Of a stretch of DNA of 64,000 bases, positions 44,243 through 52,100 are shown one piece after another. The notes under the pieces were generated by a model. It had not been told where the DNA came from. It saw only the letters and a list, made by a program, of their open reading frames with translations, and made no database searches. Source of the stretch: Bacteroidales bacterium (GTDB taxonomy: Bacteria > Bacteroidota > Bacteroidia > Bacteroidales > UBA932); NCBI GenBank assembly GCA_016287075.1, contig JAEEVC010000011.1, positions 1-64,000 on the forward strand, given 5' to 3'. The position numbers and the translations under genes are program-made. Position 1 is the first letter of the stretch. Each line of letters starts with the position of its first letter.

Positions 44243-44262
44243 TTTCGTGCATGGCACGGAAA
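44243..44262. promoter_or_regulatory. Putative LacI-type operator 2
   Basis: TTTCGTGC-ATG-GCACGGAAA shares both half-sites with operator 1 but is an imperfect dyad, with a centre one base shorter. It overlaps the expected -33 region of the regulator's promoter, which fits autoregulation. Confidence 0.55.
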
Positions 44263-44277
44263 TCCGTTTTTTTGTTA

Positions 44278-44285
44278 TACCTTTG
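44278..44285 (+). promoter_or_regulatory. -7 promoter element for the LacI-type regulator
   Basis: TACCTTTG matches TAnnTTTG and lies 18 nt before the regulator's ATG, so the leader is very short. Confidence 0.6.
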
Positions 44286-44303
44286 CCCCGGAATCTGAAT
44301 GGC

Positions 44304-45356
44304 ATGGCAAAAAACGAGACAGTCACCCTCATGGACATCGTCCGCCGCACCGGCCTCTCCAAGGGCACGGTGGACCGGGTCCTGCACAACCGGGGCGAAG
44401 TTTCCCGCAAGAGTTATGACAAGGTCATGCGGGCGGCCGAAGAGCTGGGGTACAAGCCCAATGTGTACGCATCCCTCCTCGCCTCCCCCCGCCGGATCGT
44501 CATCGCCGTCCTCCTGCCCTACCAGGCGCCGGATTCCTTCTGGGCCCTGTCGGCCAGCGGCATCGAGCGCGCCCGGGAAAGCGTCGAGGGGCTCGGCGGC
44601 ACCATCGTGAAGGTGGAATACGACCAGTACAGCATGGACTCGTTCCGGGAGGCCTGCGGGCGCCTCTTGGAGATGGAACCGTCCGGGGTGGTCATCGCCC
44701 CGCTGTTCAAGCACGAGACCTCCCTGCTGGCGGAAGAGCTGCGTGCGAAGGAGATTCCCTACGTATACATCGATTCAAAGCCCGATGACGACGGTTACCT
44801 GGCCTATTTCGGCATGCCGATGTATGACAGCGGCTACCTGTGCGCCGACCAGCTGACCGGCGGGCAGGATGTGGGCAGCGCCCTCGTCATCCGCATCCGG
44901 CGGGACAAACTCCGCCAGTCCGACCCGACCGTGAACCGCCGCGCCGGCTTCCTGGACTACCTCGCCGAGCATGTTCCCGCCTGCACCGTCCACAGCGTCT
45001 TCATCGACCCCAACGAGCCGGAGCGCATCGACGGGACCCTGGACGGCTTCTTCGCCGCCCACCCGGAAGTGCGTGACATTGCGATGTTCAACTCCCGCAT
45101 CCACCTGATCGTCCCCTGGCTCGAAGCCCATCCGCGTCCGGGGCGCCGCGTCGTCGGCTTCGACAACCTCGCCGCCAACATCGCCGCCCTCCGCCGCGGC
45201 ACCGTCTCCGCCCTCATCGCCCAGCATCCGGACGAGCAGGTCCGCCTTGCCATCGACGCCCTCGCCGACATCCTCCTGCTGAAGAGAGCGCCCGCCCGCC
45301 GCGACAACTTCATGCACATGGACATCCTGACGCGGTACAACGTGGAATATTATTAA
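44304..45356 (+). CDS. LacI-family transcriptional regulator of the pectin/uronate genes
   Basis: A 350-residue regulator and the only plus-strand gene. The start at MAKNETVTLMDI follows the -7 box by 18 nt; a longer frame would begin inside the promoter. The N-terminal HTH and hinge are clear (TLMDIVRRTGLSKGTVDRVLHNRGEVS… AAEELGYKPNVYASLLAS), followed by a periplasmic-binding-protein-like sensor (~55-350, IVIAVLLPYQAPDSFW). It probably binds the two dyads upstream and is released, or activated, by a uronate or its catabolite. The effector is unknown. It resembles LacI-type 'substrate-binding domain' regulators of Bacteroidales. Confidence 0.9.
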   Translation: MAKNETVTLMDIVRRTGLSKGTVDRVLHNRGEVSRKSYDKVMRAAEELGYKPNVYASLLASPRRIVIAVLLPYQAPDSFWALSASGIERARESVEGLGGTIVKVEYDQYSMDSFREACGRLLEMEPSGVVIAPLFKHETSLLAEELRAKEIPYVYIDSKPDDDGYLAYFGMPMYDSGYLCADQLTGGQDVGSALVIRIRRDKLRQSDPTVNRRAGFLDYLAEHVPACTVHSVFIDPNEPERIDGTLDGFFAAHPEVRDIAMFNSRIHLIVPWLEAHPRPGRRVVGFDNLAANIAALRRGTVSALIAQHPDEQVRLAIDALADILLLKRAPARRDNFMHMDILTRYNVEYY

Positions 45357-45363
45357 TCGGGTT

Positions 45364-45395
45364 GTCCGGGGGGCGCACCGATCCGGCGCCCGGAC
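45364..45395. terminator. Hairpin between convergent genes
   Basis: GTCCGG pairs with CCGGAC around a G+C-rich interior with GCGC repeats. It lies between the stop codons of the plus-strand regulator and the minus-strand metallophosphoesterase. There is no U-run, so termination is uncertain. Confidence 0.4.
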
Positions 45396-45398
45396 GGA

Positions 45399-47096
45399 TT
45401 ACCAGCTGATACGGCCTGAATAAACGTTGCCGAAACGGTCTGTCACACGGACGGTTCCGGCGCCGGAAAGGGCGCTGCACGGGGCGCTGAACAGCGTATT
45501 CGGATTGGCCGTCGTCGTGGCCTTGTAACCGGAATCGGCACTGAGCCGCTCGCTGGAGGTCTTGTAGAAAGTCTTGAACGCCGTATCTGCGAAATCATAC
45601 CGGGACGAGGACTCGACGTGGGTCATCGGGACCGGCGTCCCCCCGTCCGGCGTGAACTCCGGCGTCCCCCACTGGCTGTCCCACAGGAAGATATTCGCAT
45701 AGACCTTCGAATCGCCGTACGTCCCGACCGGGGCATAGACATGCATCTGGTAAGACTCGTCCAGGACGCCGCCGCCCGCCTTCATCCGGGCGACGCCGGA
45801 AGCATCGTAATCCCAGTCCCGCAGGTCGTACGGAGGCGTGCCGGAGCCGACGTATTTTCCCCGCTGGTACTTGACGGGATGGAAGCGCCAGGAGGCGAAC
45901 TCCCCGTTCTCGATTTCCGCGATGGTATAGCCCCGGGGCGTCCCGGAAGCCAGGTATTCGTTGGTCCAGAGTTCGCCGGTCGAGCGGGCCAGGGTATGGA
46001 CTTCCAGGCCCTCATATTTGTGTCCGGCGGGATAGACGTAATTATGGGTCGCATGCGTATGGCCCGCCCAGGCGTGGACCTTGGCATAGCCGGTCAGCAG
46101 GGCGGCATAGTCGTCCTTGTGCCGGGCCGAGCGTTCCCCGTTCAGGGTCTTGAACATGGGGGAATGGGAACAGGTCGCTATCGTCTTCGTCTTCGGGACA
46201 TGGGAAAGGTCGGCCTGCAGCCATGCCCAGAGTTCGTCCGTGAGCCCCTGGTCATAGCCGGTGAGCCGGCCGGAATTGTCTTTCATGATCAGGTTGTCCA
46301 GCACGACGAAATGGATGTTCCCGTAGTTGAAGGAGTAGTTCCGGGGGCCGAAATGGGACTCGAAATCCCGCGCCGCCGCCTCGTCGTCGGCCGCCGAAGG
46401 ATTGTTGTCATGGTTGCCCAGCACGTTGTAGGTGGGATAGCCGAGCCGTTCCAGGCCGGAGAGGTAGTTCGAGAAAAGGCTCATGTTCTCATGGACGACA
46501 TCGCCGAGGCAGATCCCGAAGACCGGGCGGTCGGTGATGCCGGCCTTCGTTTCCTGCAGGTCGCGGTAAAGGTCCTCGCAGCAGTCCAGGGAGTGGTAGC
46601 CAATGTTGTCATAGCCGGCGCCGCTGGCCCGGGGCTGGGGATCGGCGGTGAAAAAGACCGTCGCCCTGCCCGGGTCCTGCACCGGAGAGAGCAGGAACTC
46701 CTCGACCTGGTAAGCTCCGTTCACCTTGCGCTGCCTGGAAAGGAGCTTGTAGAAAACGGGCAGGCCGTTCCGGACGACGGGCATATACCCCGACGGGGTG
46801 CTGATATGGATGAAGCGGCACACCTCGGGATCGACTTTCATGAAATAGGTCCCGTCCGGGCGCGTTTCGGTACACTGCCGTCCGTCCGTGACCACCACGC
46901 CGGAAATCCCGTTCCCGTCGATATCGACCACGGTTCCCGCCAGGTTCATCCCGTCGGGAACCGGTATCTCGGTCTGCGGCCCGTCGATGTCATCCCCCTG
47001 GCCGGGCGGCCCCGGGACCGGATTCACGATGTCCGCCGGATGGCAGCCGGCGAAAGCCAGGCACAGGGCCGGGAAAAGCAGGTAAATGGTTCTCAT
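45399..47096 (-). CDS. Calcineurin-like metallophosphoesterase lipoprotein, paralogue 1
   Basis: A 565-residue lipoprotein (lipobox FAGC, Cys18). After a Pro-rich linker comes a small carboxypeptidase-regulatory-like N-terminal domain (AGTVVDIDGNGISGVVVTDG), then a calcineurin-like domain (~145-400) with GDVVHENMSL, LGNHDNNPSAADDE, CSHSPMF and the metal ligands AGHTHATH. The usual first DxH motif reads ADPQ. A C-terminal domain (~405-565) completes the Bacteroidota MetallophosN/MetallophosC layout. The substrate is unknown. It is closely related to the gene at 52592-54301. A -7 element lies 9 nt upstream of the start codon. Confidence 0.85.
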   Translation of the reverse strand: MRTIYLLFPALCLAFAGCHPADIVNPVPGPPGQGDDIDGPQTEIPVPDGMNLAGTVVDIDGNGISGVVVTDGRQCTETRPDGTYFMKVDPEVCRFIHISTPSGYMPVVRNGLPVFYKLLSRQRKVNGAYQVEEFLLSPVQDPGRATVFFTADPQPRASGAGYDNIGYHSLDCCEDLYRDLQETKAGITDRPVFGICLGDVVHENMSLFSNYLSGLERLGYPTYNVLGNHDNNPSAADDEAAARDFESHFGPRNYSFNYGNIHFVVLDNLIMKDNSGRLTGYDQGLTDELWAWLQADLSHVPKTKTIATCSHSPMFKTLNGERSARHKDDYAALLTGYAKVHAWAGHTHATHNYVYPAGHKYEGLEVHTLARSTGELWTNEYLASGTPRGYTIAEIENGEFASWRFHPVKYQRGKYVGSGTPPYDLRDWDYDASGVARMKAGGGVLDESYQMHVYAPVGTYGDSKVYANIFLWDSQWGTPEFTPDGGTPVPMTHVESSSRYDFADTAFKTFYKTSSERLSADSGYKATTTANPNTLFSAPCSALSGAGTVRVTDRFGNVYSGRISW

Positions 47097-47104
47097 AACA
47101 AAAC

Positions 47105-47112
47105 CAAAGTTA
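47105..47112 (-). promoter_or_regulatory. -7 promoter element for metallophosphoesterase 1
   Basis: TAACTTTG on the minus strand matches TAnnTTTG; only 8 nt separate it from the start codon, so the leader would be nearly absent. Confidence 0.4.
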
Positions 47113-47144
47113 CAGTTTTTCCCGGAAACACCAATACCGGCCGG

Positions 47145-48044
47145 TCAATTCATCCCCCGCTGCTTCTTGATGGTTTCGTATGCCTCCTGGATCTTGCGGA
47201 ACTTCTCCGCCGCGGCCTTCTGGACCTCCGGGCCAAGGGTGGCCACCTTGTCGGGATGGTTCTTCATTGCCATCCGGCGGTAGGCGGCACGGACCTCGTC
47301 ATCCGTGGCGGAAGGGCTGATTTCCAGCACCGTATAGGCGGAATCCGCCTCCTTGTAATACATGGCGATGACCGAGGACGCATCGGTGGAAGTCAGCCGG
47401 ATGACTGCCGCGATGGCCTCGAGGGCATCCTTTTCCGACTTGCTGAAATCGCCGTCGGACGTGGCGATGCCGACCAGATAGTGGAAGAGCTGCAGCCGCT
47501 GGGAATAGTTCATATTGGCGGCAATCTGGTCACCGACGGTGTAGATGTTCACCTGCGAGGCATTCAGCCGGTCGAGGATCTGCATCGCCTGGGTTTCCGC
47601 CTGCACCCCGAAATTCCGGCGCATGAACTCCCGCACCGTCTGCAGCTCCGACGGATGCACCCGCCCGTCGGCCTTGATGACCGCGGACGACAGCACCAGC
47701 AGGCTGACAAAGAAGCTGTTCCGCTGCTCTGCCTGCGAATAGCGGCCGCCGGTGCGCTGATAGCCGCCGGGCCCGTAGCCGGCGCCGCCGGACTGCGTGC
47801 CCTGGTTGTAGCCGCCTTGGTTATAGCCGCCCTGGTTATAGCCGCCTTGGTTGTAGCCGCCCTGGTTATAGCCGCCGGGGCCATAGCCCGGGCCACCCTG
47901 GGCGGATCCATCCCCACCCGGCAGCTGATGTGACATATCGATATATGTATCAACGGCCTTCCCCAGCAGGAACCCGATCAGCGCGCCGATGGCCCCTCCG
48001 GCCACCCAGCCGAGGAAGCCCCCTATCCATTTTGCAGAACCCAT
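47145..48044 (-). CDS. TerB/DnaJ-domain membrane protein
   Basis: A 299-residue DjlA-like protein. A short N-terminal glycine-rich membrane segment (~7-27, GGFLGWVAGGAIGALIGFLLG) is followed by a Gly/Gln/Asn/Tyr region with five GGYNQ repeats (~57-81), a TerB-type helical domain (~105-235, SSAVIKADGRVHPSELQTVREFM and GDFSKSEKDALEAIA), and a C-terminal J domain with the HPD motif in KNHPDKV near residue 268. It should dock a DnaK to a membrane-associated task. The five repeats are encoded by nearly identical 15-bp units. Confidence 0.88.
   Translation of the reverse strand: MGSAKWIGGFLGWVAGGAIGALIGFLLGKAVDTYIDMSHQLPGGDGSAQGGPGYGPGGYNQGGYNQGGYNQGGYNQGGYNQGTQSGGAGYGPGGYQRTGGRYSQAEQRNSFFVSLLVLSSAVIKADGRVHPSELQTVREFMRRNFGVQAETQAMQILDRLNASQVNIYTVGDQIAANMNYSQRLQLFHYLVGIATSDGDFSKSEKDALEAIAAVIRLTSTDASSVIAMYYKEADSAYTVLEISPSATDDEVRAAYRRMAMKNHPDKVATLGPEVQKAAAEKFRKIQEAYETIKKQRGMN
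47801..47875 (-). repeat. Five 15-bp coding repeats (GGYNQ)
   Basis: Units of the form CCTGGTTATAGCCGC repeat five times with only C/T and A/G changes. Being a multiple of 3 bp, they can expand or contract without a frameshift. Confidence 0.9.
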
Positions 48045-48171
48045 ATTTTTGCTGTTTTGCCGCCCTCCCCCGCAAATATCGCTCCACGTCCGATTGCTGA
48101 CAAAATGTCGCGCCGCTTCAGGCCCGCCGCCCCGCCGGCTTTATGAGAACACCGACAACAAGGGACAGGAT

Positions 48172-48281
48172 GCGTGAAATGGAAATAACTGCATATCAGT
48201 AAAATGCAGAAAATCAATTGCCAGATATGGGGTAATTGATTTTCTGTAAATAGTTGCCATATAGCGAGTTACATTTCACGC
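48172..48281. repeat. Nested palindrome with hairpin repeat, copy 2
   Basis: The outer arms GCGTGAAATG / CATTTCACGC pair over 10 bp, then TAACT/AGTTA. In the centre CAGAAAATCAATT (48207-48219) pairs perfectly over 13 bp with AATTGATTTTCTG (48234-48246). The central hairpin shares GGGGTAATTGATTTT and its opposite arm with the hairpin at 24564-24606. Confidence 0.75.
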
Positions 48282-48286
48282 TCTAT

Positions 48287-48498
48287 GTCCCGTCGGCAGA
48301 GGAAGGGCGGCGGCTCCATGGCGGGGAACGGCGGTCGCGGTCGGGGAAAGGGGTTCGTCCGGCTAACTCGCGCGGGGTGCTCCGACACCCCGCGCTCAAA
48401 CACACGCCGGCCGTCCTGACGGAACACCCCTTTCCCCGGGCTCCTCTGTAACCGTTCCCCTTAATATCCGCCGCCACCCTTCCTCTGCCGCACGGGAC
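48287..48498. repeat. Large multi-stem palindrome
   Basis: Almost the whole 212 bp folds back on itself. The 21-nt outer arm GTCCCGTCGGCAGAGGAAGG… pairs with 48477-48498 with one bulge, then GGCGG/CCGCC, GGGGAACGG/CCGTTCCCC, GGGGAAAGGGGT/ACCCCTTTCCCC, and a terminal perfect hairpin GCGCGGGGTG-CTCCGA-CACCCCGCGC (48370-48395). It has no open reading frame and could be a structured RNA or a palindromic mobile repeat. Confidence 0.75.
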
Positions 48499-48651
48499 GC
48501 ATGACATGGCTGGCAATGCGATACCCCTCAGGGGTTTAAGCAAAACCGCCGCAAACCGCAGGACTCGCCTAGTATAGACACCTAACTATCAATGATTTAA
48601 CCACCACCCAGCCGCAGGCGAGCCGTGATCAAGCCTCACCCCCCGGTGACA

Positions 48652-48725
48652 TCGTCCCATGTGAACCGTTCCCATTAACTCCGTTCCAAGTAACTTCATT
48701 CCAAGAAACTTCGCTCCAAGTGACG
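48652..48725. repeat. Array of 15-bp direct repeats
   Basis: Successive degenerate 15-bp units of the type CCGTTCCAAGTAACT (clear at 48666, 48681, 48696 and 48711, with a degenerate one before). Confidence 0.7.
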
Positions 48726-48809
48726 GAGACGTCCCCAAAAAAGACCGGCCTCCGTCAAAATCGGCCCTTTTTGACGGAGACGTCCCCAGAAATGGGACGT
48801 CTCCGTCAC
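48720..48809. repeat. Mutually exclusive inverted-repeat set
   Basis: Two direct copies of TGACGGAGACGTCCC (48721-48735 and 48772-48786) compete for one complementary segment, GGGACGTCTCCGTCA (48794-48808). A short complementary segment, CTCCGTCA (48750-48757), can also pair with either copy. The 48772-48808 hairpin is a perfect 15-bp stem with a 7-nt loop. Confidence 0.7.
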
Positions 48810-48854
48810 TTTTCCGCATGCGTCAACAAGGGCGCGAGAGGAAGCGGCATCTTC

Positions 48855-49103
48855 AGGGGTGCAGGAGGACGGCGGCGACTATAAGGATGCAAGAAGATAG
48901 CAACGACTCCAGGGGTGCAGAGGGAAGGCGGCGACTATAGGGATGCAAGAAGATAGCAACAACTCTAGAGATGCAGAAGGAGGGCGGTGACTATAGGGAT
49001 GCAAGAAGATAGCAACAACTCCAGAGATGCAGGAGGAGGGCGGCGACTATAGGGATGCAAGAAGATAGCAACAACTCCAGAGATGCAGGAGGAGGGCGGC
49101 GAC
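48855..49103. repeat. 56-bp tandem repeat array
   Basis: Four full units (starting 48855, 48911, 48967, 49023) plus a partial fifth of ~25 bp that ends at the stop codon of the GH43-CE15 gene. Units contain GGATGCAAGAAGATAGCAAC and differ at only a few positions. The length is not a multiple of three, which argues against coding. Confidence 0.9.
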
Positions 49104-49104
49104 G

Positions 49105-52100
49105 CTAGCGGAGCCAGCGGTCGGCGAAGTCCATGTAGCGCTGCCAGTCGTAGAGGATGATGTCGTGCTTGCCGGGCCGGAGATGATACCCGGTGCGGCC
49201 CCGGGAAAGGTCTGTCCCGACGGGAGGGAGCGCCGGCGCACCGGGACCACTGAGCGAGACGGAGCCATCCGCCGAGACGGTGGGGATTGCGTTGCCTTCC
49301 AGCGCTTTGTGTCCGTCAAGCGGCTCGCCATCCCCGAACGCTTCACCACAGCCGGCTGTCTCGTTGCCTTCCAGCGCTTTACGACCGTCAAGCGGCTCGC
49401 CATCCCCGAGCGCTTCACCACCACCGGCTGTCTCACTCCCGTCCAGTGCCTCGATGCCGTAGAGGGCGTAGACCGGGGCGGCACCAAGGAGGGAGAGGTA
49501 TTCGCCGTGGGGGTCCGACCAGCGGTCTTCGCTGGCGCTGGCAACGTACAGAGGGCGCGGCGCAATGAGGGCTAGCAGTTCATGCTGGTCGATGGGGAGC
49601 AGGTCCTCACAGTCGTTATAGTCATGGAAACGGGGGCAGAACCAGTGGGGGAAGTGCGTGTTGATGCGGCGGACGGTCTCGCCGAACCGACGGCGGGACA
49701 GCGCAGCGCCCCCGCAGCCGGAGTCATTCGAGACGACCATCGCGAAGCGCGTGTCCAGCGCACCCGCCCAAAGGGCCGTCTTGCCGAGGCGCGAGTGTCC
49801 GACTACGGCCACACGGCTCCCGTCCACATCCGGATCGCTCTCCAGGTAATCGAGCGCACGGGAAAGGCCCCACGCCCAGGCGGCGATGGTACCCCATGCC
49901 GAGGGGTCGCGGACCGGCGAGCTGTCGGAGCATCCGTCAAATACGCCATGGACGCCATTGCGGAAGCCGTCGTCATAATCCGGGTCCACATCTGCGCAGC
50001 AGAAGGTCGCGACGGCATAACCGCGGCGAAGGATTTCCTCGTAAGGCCAGCGGCGGGCATGATAGCCGCGGGGATACCAGACGAGGTCATGCCCATAGCG
50101 GAGCGTGTCGCCCGGGGTGACGGACGGGTCGTCCGTGGTCGTATGGTTGCCGAAGAAATTCGGGCCGAGGAAGGCCGGGGCGGGAGCGGTCCGGTCATTC
50201 GGAACATACAGAAGCAGACGGAGATACGCCCGCTCATCGGCCGTGAAATATACACCGGCCTCCTTGCGGGTCGCCAGTCCCCCGAAAGCGGACGGATCCG
50301 TGGAAAGGACCCGGCAATGGAACCCGGCAGGCACCCCGGGCGCCCGGCCGAACATCTCCCTTTCGAACAAGTCCACCAGTTCCGGCCGCCTGTGCCGTTC
50401 CCAGTCGCGCACGGACCGGACCGGACGGCCATTCTCCCCCACCAGCGGGTCCGGCAGTGCAAAGGCCGGAACCCCCGCCTCTTCATAAAGGAAATCGGAA
50501 AGCGGGGCGAAGCGCTCCTCTTCGTTGAGATCGAGTACATCCAGCCAGCCGGCATCGTTCTTTTCCGTGGGCCGGTTGCAGAAGAATCCGTACCGCGCCC
50601 CGATCCACCGCCCTGCCCGGGCGGAAAAGTCTTGCGCGGCCCGCTCGTAATGCATCCCGTCCAGGCTGTAGCTGATCCGGCAGCGCGCTTCGGGCACATT
50701 CCCCTCAACGGCCTTCGCCCGAACATCCAACCGCACCCAGACGACCGCCTCCGGTACCGGAACATACCGCACGGGCGGCACATTCGGGGACGCATGCTCC
50801 GCGGCCACAGGATCATACCGATACGGCAGAACCGTCAGCGGCACGGCATCGCCACCCTCCGGTCCGGTGATGAATTCCAGCCGCGCCCCATCGGGCGTAT
50901 CCGTCAGCTGCAACCCGGCGTAGGCATCGCCCATGACCAGGAAACCGGCCGTCTCGCCGCGGTCTTTCCGCGCCGCGTTCGGCCGGAAGGACAAGCGGGC
51001 CGTCACGATGAAATGTTCAGCGAAGAAACTGTGCATCAAGAAGTTGGGACACATCCGGAAATCCACCGGAGCAGGCCCGTTCATGACGGAATAGAGCCGG
51101 ATCCCGCCGTCCGGGCGGACAGAATGCCAGGACGGCGCAGGGATGCAGGGATACTGCCAACCGGCAGGAAGGCCATAGCCGGGCCATGCAGCCGGAGCCG
51201 GGTTTGCGGCTTCCTTGCCGGAAACACCTGCCGGGGCCGACGAGGCCTCACCGGAGCCATCCGCCGGAGCGGCCGGGAGCGAATAACGGGCCGCAAGGCC
51301 GGCCGGCAACGGATGGCCATCCGGGGCGGCAAGCGGCAGCGGAGCCACAGCGACCGGCGCCCCGACCCCGTCCCCGTCCGGATCGGCGCCGATCACCGGC
51401 CAGCCGTCCTCCGTCCAGTGCATCGGCTGGAGATGGACAATGCGGCCATAGGCGCCTTTATCCTGGAAATGGAGGAACCAGTCGCGACCGTCCGGCGTCT
51501 CCACCCACGCCCCCTGATGGGGACCGTTGATGCCCGACAAAGGCAGCGCGTCCAGCCCGCCGGCCGCCACTCCGTCAGCAGCGCCATGATCGGGCACTGC
51601 CCCGGTGCCGGCCGCCAAAACGCCCCCGGCGCCTGCCGTTTCGCCTCTGGCCGAAGCCATCACCACGCGCTCCTCAAACGGCCCCCAGGGGCTGCGGGCG
51701 CGCAAAACCGTCTGCCATCCCGTAGCGACGCCGCCCGCGGGAGCGAAAAGGTAACACCACCCATCCCGGCGGTAAAGCTTGGTCCCTTCGATGGTCGGCT
51801 GGGTCAGGTGTCCGTCATAGACAATGCGGGACGGGCCCAGCAGACGGGTGCCGTCCGGCGCCATTTCGGCCATGAACAGGACACTTTTCAGCCCCGCCCG
51901 GGAGCCGGCCGCCGCATGGGAGAGGTAGGCCTTCCCGTCGCTGTCCCACAGCGGGCAGGGATCGATGAAACCCTTTCCGCGCAGGAGCCAGACCGGTTCG
52001 GACCAGGGACCGGCGGGGTCCTGCGCCCGCACCATGAAGATGCCGCGGTCGGGATCGCCGCAGAAGATATGGAACCAGCCGTCATGATACCGGATGGCAG

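Larger units (their letters stand above)
48045..49104. other. Repeat- and palindrome-rich gap between the TerB/DnaJ and GH43-CE15 genes
   Basis: About 1.06 kb without a credible gene. It contains two large palindromic structures (48172-48281, 48287-48498), an array of 15-bp units (48652-48725), a set of alternately pairing segments (48720-48809), and four and a half 56-bp tandem repeats (48855-49103) that run into the stop codon of the GH43-CE15 gene. Short open frames here are made of repeat sequence and look spurious. Confidence 0.75.

Noticed and set aside
48589..48819. A 76-codon minus-strand frame with LGxxx repeats resembling pentapeptide repeats
   Set aside because: The periodicity comes from the 15-bp DNA repeats and the GACGGAGACGTCCC copies. 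The pattern does not fit the A(D/N)LxX consensus and there is no start signal.
48855..49103. Coding extension of GH43-CE15 through the 56-bp repeats
   Set aside because: The in-frame TAG precedes the array and 56 is not a multiple of three, so the repeats cannot encode a regular peptide repeat.
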